A stretch of 64,000 nt of DNA. Origin: Mesotoga infera (GTDB lineage Bacteria; Thermotogota; Thermotogae; Petrotogales; Kosmotogaceae). The position numbers and the translations under genes were made by a program. The stretch spans positions 496,001-560,000 of the forward strand of contig NZ_LS974202.1 in assembly GCF_900157305.1 (NCBI RefSeq), in the 5' to 3' direction. The notes below the pieces were generated by a model. That model searched no databases. It saw only the letters and a program-made list of their open reading frames with translations, and was not told the origin of the DNA. Positions 27,669 through 35,600 of the stretch are shown here, piece by piece. Every line of letters begins with the position of its first letter. Positions within the stretch are counted from its first letter, which is position 1.

Positions 27669-27674
27669 TATAAT
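27669..27674 (+). promoter_or_regulatory. -10 element placed for leaderless transcription
   Basis: TATAAT ends 6 bp before the ATG at 27681, so transcription from it would start at or next to the start codon. No Shine-Dalgarno is present and no good -35 is visible. Confidence 0.45.
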
Positions 27675-27680
27675 CTATAT

Positions 27681-28160
27681 ATGGACATACTGTCTTTAAT
27701 CAAACCCGAAAGGAGAAAAGGCTATCTGGCCAGGCTAGTCGTGCTGGAGAGGGAAGTAGAACTTCTCGCCGACCAGATGGAACTCTTGAAAAAGACCGAA
27801 GATGGCGTTGTGAGGGACTCTCTCTTCGAGAGTGCGATAATAAGGGCTTCCAAACTCGTTAGGAACAGCGGATTCACTATCAAAAGCTTCCGGGAATTTG
27901 TACGCCAGAGCTGTCCAAGACCTTTCAGAAAGGAGCTTTACGATCTTCTCGACGGTTTTGAAAGAGAGGAAACTCTCCTCGTCGAAAGAATCGTAAAGCT
28001 CAAGAATCGCCGCGATAGAGTCATTGTACACATGGATCCGAGGTTCGCCTTCCATCCCGAAAGGGATGGTGAAAATACCGTCGAACTCGGTGATCTGGAA
28101 GCGATCTTCGACTACCTGAAGAGGCACATGTCCATCTTCACCCTCACCCCTCGAACATAA
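27681..28160 (+). CDS. Small helical protein, possibly HEPN/AbiU2-like
   Basis: A 159-residue, charged, mostly helical protein with no recognised domain by clear homology. Near the C-terminus KLKNRRDRVIVHMDPRF has Arg111-x5-His117, which fits the R-x4-6-H motif of HEPN ribonucleases and resembles the R-D/N-x-x-x-A-H-x-D end of AbiU2-like HEPN proteins. That family includes toxins and phage-defence RNases, but no antitoxin partner (MNT or other) is adjacent. It appears leaderless. Its 3' end overlaps the convergent mannosidase gene by 17 bp. The HEPN call is inference. Confidence 0.5.
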   Translation: MDILSLIKPERRKGYLARLVVLEREVELLADQMELLKKTEDGVVRDSLFESAIIRASKLVRNSGFTIKSFREFVRQSCPRPFRKELYDLLDGFEREETLLVERIVKLKNRRDRVIVHMDPRFAFHPERDGENTVELGDLEAIFDYLKRHMSIFTLTPRT

Positions 28161-31100
28161 CGGTGTATATCCCGAACGGTTCATAATCCAAGGCGACGTT
28201 TTCCCCATCGGTCGCTAGAGGTTCGATCCTCTCTTCAAGTAAGTTGCAGAGCCAGGCATGTGCGAACTTGAAAGCGGTTCTTATGCGAACCCTCCCTCTG
28301 GCGCCCAGAAGCTCGGCCACTCTCAAGACCTTCCCGCTTCCCTCTTCCGCCAGTTTTAGGGCCATGACGCCGATGGTAGGCGCGTCAATTTCAATGAACG
28401 GCCTTTCTATCTTGAACCTCCCTTCGATTGCCAGCAGGTCTCTGTTGATATTCTCGGCCTCTCTGAGGGTCCCCAGCAGATCGCTCCCGCCGTGCGGATA
28501 TATGGAATAGACGAATTCATGTCTGCCTTCATCGGCGAAGAAATCGGGAAAGATCGGAGAACGCAAAAGGTTTAGCGATACCGTGCTTCCCCTCACTCCG
28601 TGACCGTACTTTCCGTTGTTGAGAACCGACACTCCGTAACCGTACTCGGAAAGATCGACCCATCTGTGAGCGGGGACTTCGAAAGCAGCCTCCTGGAAAT
28701 AGTTGTTGACGGTCGTCGGTCTTTCGATGTAACCGCACGAAAGATCGTATCTCGCCACGCGTGTAAGCACATTCAAAGGCAGATCGGCCCTGAGCATCGT
28801 CCTTCTCATGTGCCAGTCGATCGTGTTGAAGAGATCCACTCTTCTTGAATGAACGTGTAGGGTTATGTCCTGAATTACCCTGGTCATTCCCAGATCGAAG
28901 ACTACCCTCAGGCTCTGTCTGATCCTTCCCGATTCCATCCTGCTTATGTGCGAGGGGGCTAACCGTTCCCCGGTCAGATGGTAGTCCTTTTCGATATCCC
29001 AGCCATCCCAGTGAGTCGGAATATCCTTGTAGATCATCAGGGCGGCCTTACCGTTGAAGACCTCTCTTGAGAACTCTTTGTCGTAGATGCTCATTCCCTC
29101 TTCATCTACCTTCACGAGCAGAAGGTCGTTTTCAAGCGTGTTTTCCTGTCCTGCACTGGCCGTTTCCATGATCACATCGCTCCGGGAAGCCTTCATGACT
29201 ATCGAGCCCATAGGTGCTATCTCGGCATCAGAATAATACAGCGTTTCTCCGTTCTGCAACTTCTGGGCCACAATCTTCTCGCCCGTCTCTAGAGACAGCC
29301 CGAGTTCTCGCGGAAGAGAGAAGAAGACCCTTCTGGGCGAAGAAGAGGGGTTGAAAAGAGATAGATAAGCAGCGTCTCCATCGGAGAGCTCGCTCAGAGA
29401 ACCTTCGATCATCTTCGTCGCCTCGTTTTTGAGTTCGAAGAGCTCGCCCAGAGCATCTTCGTAAACCTCTCTTATTGAAGAGCCGGGAAGTATGTCGTGG
29501 AATTCGTTGTGAAGGAGCGTGCGCCAGAGTCTTTCCATCTTTCCGGTATCGTAACCGGTCATGGTGCCAAGCGCTTCGGCCAGATAGAGCGAACGTTCGG
29601 CGTTCCTGTGGGCCATCTTCATTCTTCCCTGCGATGTGTAAGTTCCCCTGTGAAGCTCAAGGTATAGTTCTCCGTCGTGAACGTGAAGCTCCAGACCCTC
29701 CGGCAGGTCTTCGAAAAACTTCTCGAAGGGTCTCATCTTGAGCTCCGGCATTCCGGGGATATCTCTCAAAACCCTGTAATTGTCGAGCATTTCGTCGGTA
29801 GGCCCTCCCCCGCCGTCTCCGTAACCGAACGAGAAGATGGTCTCATCGTGCAGGGCTCTCTCTTTGTAGTTTTTCATGGTCGTGAGGATCTCTTTCGGTC
29901 CGAGAAGACCGTTGTATCCATTTCCGGGATTGTTGAAACTGTGGTATATCACCTCAGAACCGTCTATGCCCCTCCATCTGAAGAGATCTCTTTGCGGTTT
30001 GTTCTTCTCGCTCCAGTAGATCTTTGTCGTAAAGAAGAAATCGATACCGGCCTTCTTCATTATCTGTGGCAGTATCCAGGTGAAGCCGAAAACGTCTGGA
30101 AGCCAGGCCGTGCGACTCCTCTTTCCAAAATGCTTCTCGAAGAAACGCTGGCCGTACAAAAACTGTCTCACCAGCGACTCGCCGTTAACAAGGTTGGTAT
30201 CGCTCTCGACCCACATACCCCCGACAGCTTCCCAGCGGCCTTCAAGGATCAATCGCTTTATCTCTCTAAACAGTTCCGGGTCTGATTCCATTATATCTGC
30301 GTACATCGCGGCCGAAGACTGCGAATAGACGAATTCGCCGTACTTTTTCGAAAGCCTGACGGCATTGGCGAAAGTTCTCCTTATCTTTCTGCGCGTTTCG
30401 CTAAGAGGCCAGAGCCACGCGTAATCTATGTGGGCATGACCGGCCAGGGTCATCTCTCCAAAAGCCTTAGTGGAGTCCTTGATGACCCGCAGTTCCCTGT
30501 CCAGAAAGTTCCCGGCTTCAAGGAAACTCCTTCTGAAAGACTCCGGGAGCGAGCGTGTTTCGGCCAGTTCGAAATCTTCCGCCTTCCAGACAGAAGTCAC
30601 CTCACGCGCCATGGCCGGGTCGTCGAGCAACCCGCGCGCGTAGTTTGCCGAATCTCTGGGAATTTTGACCAGAGAGAGTACCCTGTTAAGAACGTTGTAC
30701 AACCTTTCGCACAAAACCCCGTCTTCCGAATACATGAAGACTTCGAGAACGTTGCGAAGTTTTGTTATGAAGCCCTTGATTTGCGTATCATAGATTATCA
30801 AAAAGGCCTCTGAAAAGGTGGGACTCTCCACGCTCGATCCGAAAAGGCCCTTAGGAACGGTCTCGACCTCGACCAGTATTCTCTTTCCGGCAAACTCCGT
30901 CACATCGATTTCCCTGTGGTATTCGTTCAGCTCGCCGTAGGCCTTTCCGTCAACTTTCACCAGACTCTCGCCACCAAACCAGAGCCTCAACGACAGCTCC
31001 TGGTCTTCATGAAGGTACGGCAGCATGATTTTTCTGCAGAAGTGAACGGGAAAGTCCCGCGGCGACCAGCGGAATCCCGGGTTGATGTTTTCCCTGTTCT

Positions 31101-31206
31101 GGAATATCCAGGTGTTTTTCAGGTTTCTCCTGACGATCGAATAGGGAACGAGTTCACCAATTGCGCGAAAAAACTTTCCGTACGCATCTTTCTTCGAATA
31201 ATACAT
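28144..31206 (-). CDS. GH38 alpha-mannosidase
   Basis: A 1,020-residue cytoplasmic alpha-mannosidase. The catalytic domain opens with GHAHIDYAWLWPLSE (zinc ligands His259, Asp261) and contains the nucleophile Asp371 in WLPDVFGF; NEFHDILPGSS carries the later zinc His. The C-terminal beta-sandwich domains (about 620-1020) are complete. It removes alpha-linked mannose from oligosaccharides. SD AAGGTGAG precedes the ATG; the RamA-like gene lies 12 nt upstream on the same strand, an odd partner. No signal peptide. Confidence 0.95.
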   Translation of the reverse strand: MYYSKKDAYGKFFRAIGELVPYSIVRRNLKNTWIFQNRENINPGFRWSPRDFPVHFCRKIMLPYLHEDQELSLRLWFGGESLVKVDGKAYGELNEYHREIDVTEFAGKRILVEVETVPKGLFGSSVESPTFSEAFLIIYDTQIKGFITKLRNVLEVFMYSEDGVLCERLYNVLNRVLSLVKIPRDSANYARGLLDDPAMAREVTSVWKAEDFELAETRSLPESFRRSFLEAGNFLDRELRVIKDSTKAFGEMTLAGHAHIDYAWLWPLSETRRKIRRTFANAVRLSKKYGEFVYSQSSAAMYADIMESDPELFREIKRLILEGRWEAVGGMWVESDTNLVNGESLVRQFLYGQRFFEKHFGKRSRTAWLPDVFGFTWILPQIMKKAGIDFFFTTKIYWSEKNKPQRDLFRWRGIDGSEVIYHSFNNPGNGYNGLLGPKEILTTMKNYKERALHDETIFSFGYGDGGGGPTDEMLDNYRVLRDIPGMPELKMRPFEKFFEDLPEGLELHVHDGELYLELHRGTYTSQGRMKMAHRNAERSLYLAEALGTMTGYDTGKMERLWRTLLHNEFHDILPGSSIREVYEDALGELFELKNEATKMIEGSLSELSDGDAAYLSLFNPSSSPRRVFFSLPRELGLSLETGEKIVAQKLQNGETLYYSDAEIAPMGSIVMKASRSDVIMETASAGQENTLENDLLLVKVDEEGMSIYDKEFSREVFNGKAALMIYKDIPTHWDGWDIEKDYHLTGERLAPSHISRMESGRIRQSLRVVFDLGMTRVIQDITLHVHSRRVDLFNTIDWHMRRTMLRADLPLNVLTRVARYDLSCGYIERPTTVNNYFQEAAFEVPAHRWVDLSEYGYGVSVLNNGKYGHGVRGSTVSLNLLRSPIFPDFFADEGRHEFVYSIYPHGGSDLLGTLREAENINRDLLAIEGRFKIERPFIEIDAPTIGVMALKLAEEGSGKVLRVAELLGARGRVRIRTAFKFAHAWLCNLLEERIEPLATDGENVALDYEPFGIYTVMFEG

Positions 31207-31218
31207 ATACTCACCTTC

Positions 31219-32955
31219 TCAAATGTATCCCATACGGTCGATGTACATATTTCTGAACTCATCCAAACTGGAAAGTTCTATATACTTTGAACAGCCAATT
31301 ATCGCATCGATTTCGGCCAGACTGGATCTGTAAAGAAGAGTAGCGATAGCCCCCCTCAGCGAGGTGTTTCCCTCCACTACTATCTCGCAGTCCAGCCAGG
31401 GCGGGAGGATCCCAGTGGTGAAGAGATCTCCGATATCTATCTTGCTCCCGAAACCGCCGGCTATCCTTATTTTCTTCAATCCTCCCTTGTAGAAGCTCTT
31501 CAAAAGGACTTCAATCCCCGTTCTCAAAGCGGCCTTGGCCAGCTGGAACTGTCTCAGATCCTTCAGGGTTATGTAAACATCTCCGGAAAGTATGAATCCG
31601 TTGCGTTTCTTGTCGAATCTGTCGCGCAACTCCCCAGGCCAGGATTGAAGGTCCGAGAATCTTCCCAACGCTTCTATCATACCGTTCTTCAGAAACAGTG
31701 AAACTATGGAAATCAATCCGCTTCCGCATATGCCAGATGGTGAAGTATCTCCTATCGTTTTCAGGGTCAGGCTTTTGTCGAAAGAGACCTTCTCGATAGC
31801 CCCGGAGACGTTGCCGACTCCGCACGTGATGTTACCGCCTTCGAAGGCGGGTCCGGCGGCCGTGGAGCAGCACAGTAAGCTCCCTCCCGAAGATATGACT
31901 ATCTCACCGTTGGTGCCGAGGTCTATCAGCAACTCGTCTTCACGCTCTCTCAAACCGGTGGAGAGGATCCCGGCCACGATGTCTCCTCCCACATAGCCCG
32001 AAATCGCAGGAAGGGCCAGAACCTCGGAAAAGGGGCTCAAATCCAGGCCGATCTCCCCGGCTTTCTTCCTCACGATTCCTCCGTAAAAGGGCGAAAAGGG
32101 GGCGATGGCGATAGATCTGACCGGAAATCCGAACAGAAGGTGAGTCATCGTCGTGTTCCCGGAAACCACCACCTCGTTTATATCTCCGGGCCGCCTTTCC
32201 GATCGCTCGCAGAGAACTTCGATCAGTTTCGAAACGGCCTTCCTGGCCACCGACGAAAGAGTTTTCAGGCCTTCCCGTTCAACGACCGTGTGAGTGATGC
32301 GCGAGATGACGTCGTGTCCGAAAGCCCTTTGAGGATTCATCGAGTTCTCTTTCGCGAGTACTTCGCCGCTGTCCAGATCGAGCAGGGCGGTGGCTATAGT
32401 GGTCGTACCTATATCGAGAGCGACGCCCAGGTTGGAGCTTCTCCGGCCGTCTATCGCGACCAGCTTCCCTGGCCTCGTGTAGATCGAGATCTCCCCGTCG
32501 AGAGAGCCGGTGTAAAAATCCGACAGATCTAGATTCTCCCGGGTATTCTCCACCAGCGTCGATAAAATGTCTCTCTTCACTCCGCCTGAAGGGATCGCGA
32601 GGCTTCGCCGCCGTACTAAAGGATCGCACCCTTCAAAAGAGATTTCGTCGATCGTAGCGATGGCTTGAAAGGATCCGGGATCGAGAAATACGTGGCAATC
32701 TCCGGTGATTCCGGTCATACAGGCCAGTCTTATACCCGCTTTCAGAGCCTCGCCCAGGATTTCCCGTTCCACCTGGCCGGGTAGGGAAAGCGAAGCGCTC
32801 CCTTCAACCCGGACTCTGCACTTGCCGCACTTTCCCGCGCCACCGCAGGGCGTGTCGATGACGATTCCCAGCGCACCGAAAGCCGAAAGCAGGGTCGTTC
32901 CGGGAGGAAAATCGCCTTCAAATACATCTTCTCCGGAATGGACAGTCAATCTCAA
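31219..32955 (-). CDS. RamA/RACo-like reductive activator of corrinoid proteins
   Basis: A 578-residue protein of the DUF4445/RACo family. An N-terminal [2Fe-2S] ferredoxin domain has DTPCGGAGKCGKCRV and a fourth Cys in LACMTG; a linker leads to an ASKHA ATPase domain with VALDIGTTTIATALLDL, VVSGNTTMTHLL, LLIDLGTNGEI and RIAGGFGS. Such proteins use ATP to reduce inactive Co(II) corrinoid to Co(I). Start: TTG 4 nt after GGAGGTG, giving MRLTVHSG; the longer frame has no ribosome site. The only corrinoid protein seen is encoded at 13741-14376, a plausible client. It is probably co-transcribed with the downstream mannosidase gene. Confidence 0.9.
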   Translation of the reverse strand: MRLTVHSGEDVFEGDFPPGTTLLSAFGALGIVIDTPCGGAGKCGKCRVRVEGSASLSLPGQVEREILGEALKAGIRLACMTGITGDCHVFLDPGSFQAIATIDEISFEGCDPLVRRRSLAIPSGGVKRDILSTLVENTRENLDLSDFYTGSLDGEISIYTRPGKLVAIDGRRSSNLGVALDIGTTTIATALLDLDSGEVLAKENSMNPQRAFGHDVISRITHTVVEREGLKTLSSVARKAVSKLIEVLCERSERRPGDINEVVVSGNTTMTHLLFGFPVRSIAIAPFSPFYGGIVRKKAGEIGLDLSPFSEVLALPAISGYVGGDIVAGILSTGLREREDELLIDLGTNGEIVISSGGSLLCCSTAAGPAFEGGNITCGVGNVSGAIEKVSFDKSLTLKTIGDTSPSGICGSGLISIVSLFLKNGMIEALGRFSDLQSWPGELRDRFDKKRNGFILSGDVYITLKDLRQFQLAKAALRTGIEVLLKSFYKGGLKKIRIAGGFGSKIDIGDLFTTGILPPWLDCEIVVEGNTSLRGAIATLLYRSSLAEIDAIIGCSKYIELSSLDEFRNMYIDRMGYI

Positions 32956-33114
32956 GGCACACCTCCGCTCTTTCATTACAATCTTACATTCATCTCGCCC
33001 GCAGTTCAAATCGATCGGATATGTCGATAAGTATCATTCAGACGCTCCTTTATTGTAGAATAAAACATGCGAAAAACCTTAGTGGGACTGAAGAGTGAGA
33101 AGGGGGGGAATCAA

Positions 33115-33903
33115 GTGGAAAGTGAAACAAACGCGGGTGAGGAACTGGATCTAATGAAATACGCAATAAACAATCTCGACTGTGGATTCATGATATACGA
33201 CGACAAATCGAACCTGTTGTATGCGAACGATGTTGGAATCGAACTGACAAACAAGTGTGAAGAAAAAATCAAAGATAAGATCAGAGAACTGGTCGCCAGC
33301 GAAAAGCCGTTGAGCGGCCGCTTCGAATGCAACCAGAAGGAGCGCGGTGGTAGATCCTTTAGATACATGTTCAAGTCGCTCTCTCTTAAAGAAAGGGATT
33401 ACTTTTTTCTCCAGATAGAGGATATCACCGACCTGAAGATCGCCGAAAACACGATAGCGCAGCTCGCCCATTATGACGGCGAGACAGGTCTTCCCAACTA
33501 TATTCTCTTCAGGGATCGCCTCAACATGTCCATATTCAGGGGAAAAAGACATTCTGACCTCTCGATGATTGCCGCGATGGAGATCAAAATCGGCTCCAGA
33601 AACGACTCGATTCCGGAGCTGCTTATCATAGATCTGGCCCAGGAGCTTTCGCGGAACATAAGGAAAAGCGATACGCTTTGCAGGTTTTCGAGAAGGGAGT
33701 TTCTTCTGCTAGCCGAAGAATTGAAGAGGCCGGAAGACGCGGAAAGTATATTGAAAAAACTGAAAGAAACTTTTGAATCGTGGAAGCGCGATATACCCGG
33801 CTGCTCCTTCGACTTGAGTTTCGGCTACTCACTGCTGCCGGTAGATGGAGTCGATCCCGAGACTTTAGTCAGCAAAGCCTTTGGCGCCATTAAAGAGAAG
33901 TGA
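33115..33903 (+). CDS. PAS protein with degenerate GGDEF domain
   Basis: A 262-residue cytoplasmic signalling protein. A PAS-like domain (about 15-115) precedes a GGDEF-like fold beginning at AQLAHYDGETGLPNYILFRDRL, the usual DxLTGLPNR start (here ETGLPN). Where GGDEF should be it reads FSRREF, so diguanylate cyclase activity is very unlikely; it may bind GTP or c-di-GMP or act as a scaffold. The GTG start follows AAGGGGGG; an ATG 48 nt upstream lies at the likely transcription start. It may report to the HD-GYP enzyme encoded elsewhere in the window. Confidence 0.78.
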   Translation: MESETNAGEELDLMKYAINNLDCGFMIYDDKSNLLYANDVGIELTNKCEEKIKDKIRELVASEKPLSGRFECNQKERGGRSFRYMFKSLSLKERDYFFLQIEDITDLKIAENTIAQLAHYDGETGLPNYILFRDRLNMSIFRGKRHSDLSMIAAMEIKIGSRNDSIPELLIIDLAQELSRNIRKSDTLCRFSRREFLLLAEELKRPEDAESILKKLKETFESWKRDIPGCSFDLSFGYSLLPVDGVDPETLVSKAFGAIKEK

Positions 33904-33921
33904 TCGAAGGGAGTATATAAA

Positions 33922-34905
33922 TTGAAAATACTTCTAATAGGAGCGGCGGTACTTGCGGTAATTTTACTGGGACCTTTTCTGATACCGGTTCCCGATTTGA
34001 AAGGCACCGTTGATCCCTCGCTTCTGGCAGAGGAAGACAGCCTCTTTGTCCGGCTGGAAAACGTGAATGTACACTACAAAGTATCGGGAGAAGGCTTTCC
34101 ACCAGTTGTGCTTCTCCACGGGTTTGGGGCCAGCACCTTTTCTTGGCGGGAAGTTTTTTCGCCTCTTGCAGACCGATTCACGGTGATGGCCTTCGACAGG
34201 CCAGGCTTCGGCCTGACTTCCAGACCGCTCGGAGAGGAGATAAAGGGCTTCAACCCTTACACTCAGGAAAACCAGGTAGAGCTGACGGTGAAGTTGATGG
34301 ATCACCTTGGGTTCGAAAAGGCTGTACTCATAGGCAATTCGGCCGGCGGCCTGACGGCCCTGGAAATTGCGATCGCACATCCGGAAAGGGTGATCGGCCT
34401 GGTGATGGTCGATGCGGCCGTTTACACGAACGACGGCGATAACCTCTTTTTCAAGTTGCTAACCTCGACCCCTCAGGGAAGGCATCTAGGACCGCTTGTT
34501 TCGCGTCTTTTTCTCAACGACGCGCGATCGCTACTCGATCTGGCCTGGCATGATCCCTCCAAAATAACTCCGGAGATTCTTGAAGGTTACGAGAAACCCT
34601 TGAAAGCAAACGACTGGGACAGGGCTCTCTGGGAGCTGACTCTCGCCAGAAGGAAGTTCGACGTTTCGAAACTGGGAAATATCGATATACCGACCCTCGT
34701 TCTCAGCGGGGACGACGATAGAATAGTGCCCGTAGAAGACTCCGTAAGACTCGCACGGGAAATCCCGAACGCGGTGCTGCACATCTTTCCCGACACCGGC
34801 CACGTACCTCAAGAGGAAAACCCCCAGGAATTCCTGGAGGTCGTCCTGCCATTCATCGAGAGCTTGAGTTTGATCGAACGGTCAGAAGATCGGAATCCAG
34901 ATTGA
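33922..34905 (+). CDS. Membrane-anchored alpha/beta hydrolase
   Basis: A 327-residue alpha/beta-fold hydrolase with an N-terminal hydrophobic anchor (ILLIGAAVLAVILLGPFL). Oxyanion loop LLHGFGAS, nucleophile Ser in IGNSAGG, acid Asp in LSGDDDRIVP and His in DTGHVPQEE complete the catalytic triad. Ester or amide hydrolase of unknown substrate, probably facing outward. The TTG start follows GGGAG, 18 nt after the PAS/GGDEF gene. Its last 24 bp overlap the convergent membrane-protein gene. Confidence 0.85.
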   Translation: MKILLIGAAVLAVILLGPFLIPVPDLKGTVDPSLLAEEDSLFVRLENVNVHYKVSGEGFPPVVLLHGFGASTFSWREVFSPLADRFTVMAFDRPGFGLTSRPLGEEIKGFNPYTQENQVELTVKLMDHLGFEKAVLIGNSAGGLTALEIAIAHPERVIGLVMVDAAVYTNDGDNLFFKLLTSTPQGRHLGPLVSRLFLNDARSLLDLAWHDPSKITPEILEGYEKPLKANDWDRALWELTLARRKFDVSKLGNIDIPTLVLSGDDDRIVPVEDSVRLAREIPNAVLHIFPDTGHVPQEENPQEFLEVVLPFIESLSLIERSEDRNPD

Positions 34906-35301
34906 GTAAGGACCGAACAGATGAACGAAGAAGAGAGCCCAGGTAACCAGCATGAGCGAACGGTGAACAGGTCTCCAACTCTTCTTCATCGCCGGTGCGT
35001 ACTTTCCCAGAAGATAGACTATGAATTGTGCGAGAACGCCAAAAAAGACCAGACTACCACTGTAAATAACGAACCCCCCCGTGGCAAGATAACCGTGGTA
35101 AAGGGCCGTCACGAGCAATATGCCTCCGGTGAACGGATGAACCTTTGCCAGAAACTTCATGAGGCCCTTGAAGCCTTCCCAGGGGAAGTTTTGAAGTTTC
35201 TTGTTGAATTTTCTGTAAAACCATCGCGTTATGAAGAGCGATGAGTTCAGTACCAAAAGCGAAAAATTGAACCATCCCAGAAACTTTATCCAGCCATACA
35301 A
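34882..35301 (-). CDS. Four-helix membrane protein, cytochrome b561-like
   Basis: A 139-residue protein with four predicted membrane helices. His residues recur inside the helices (VHPFTGGILLVTALYHGYLA and RPVHRSLMLV...FVHLFG), the pattern of di-haem b-type cytochromes of the b561/ferric-reductase-like group, but the family match is by eye only. The TTG start is fixed by GGAGGTG 7 nt upstream; the long open extension beyond it has no such site. It may shuttle electrons across the membrane. It is the gene to the left of the RNA polymerase module, in the opposite orientation. Confidence 0.65.
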   Translation of the reverse strand: MYGWIKFLGWFNFSLLVLNSSLFITRWFYRKFNKKLQNFPWEGFKGLMKFLAKVHPFTGGILLVTALYHGYLATGGFVIYSGSLVFFGVLAQFIVYLLGKYAPAMKKSWRPVHRSLMLVTWALFFVHLFGPYSIWIPIF

Positions 35302-35548
35302 ATCCGTACACCTCCGTGTTATAGAAAGATCGCCTCCGGCATGACTCCGTAAAGATCCTCCACCATGCCTGTCTTTCTGTACAGCCCTATACGAATAAGA
35401 TAACAGTTTTTTCCGCTTAAACGGCACGATATGGAGAGTCTCTTCGGAGCGTTCCCTGCATAGAACACAAAATAAGATGCGGAGTATTTATGTCGAAATA
35501 TAGATGGAATATTTTTTATACCTTCTAGGATATTTCATTTCAAATAGA

Positions 35549-35554
35549 TATAAT
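35549..35554 (+). promoter_or_regulatory. -10 element of the RNA polymerase-Cas6 operon
   Basis: TATAAT in an AT-rich stretch; transcription would start near 35561 with a roughly 40-nt leader before the GGAGGT site. It rules out the ATG at 35556 as start. The -35 region is weak and no -24/-12 (sigma-54) box is seen. Confidence 0.5.
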
Positions 35555-35600
35555 TATGTTACCGGAAACAGATTCAGTTGATCAGTCGGAGGTCTGTGTA

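Noticed and set aside
35556-35600. Start of the RNA polymerase gene at the ATG at 35556
   Set aside because: A TATAAT ends 1 bp before it and there is no Shine-Dalgarno; the ATG at 35601 has GGAGGT 7 nt upstream.
35511-35600. Sigma-54 (-24/-12) promoter before the polymerase operon, suggested by the GAFTGA ATPase
   Set aside because: No GG-N10-GC pattern with the TGGCAC/TTGC context is present; the visible element is an ordinary -10.
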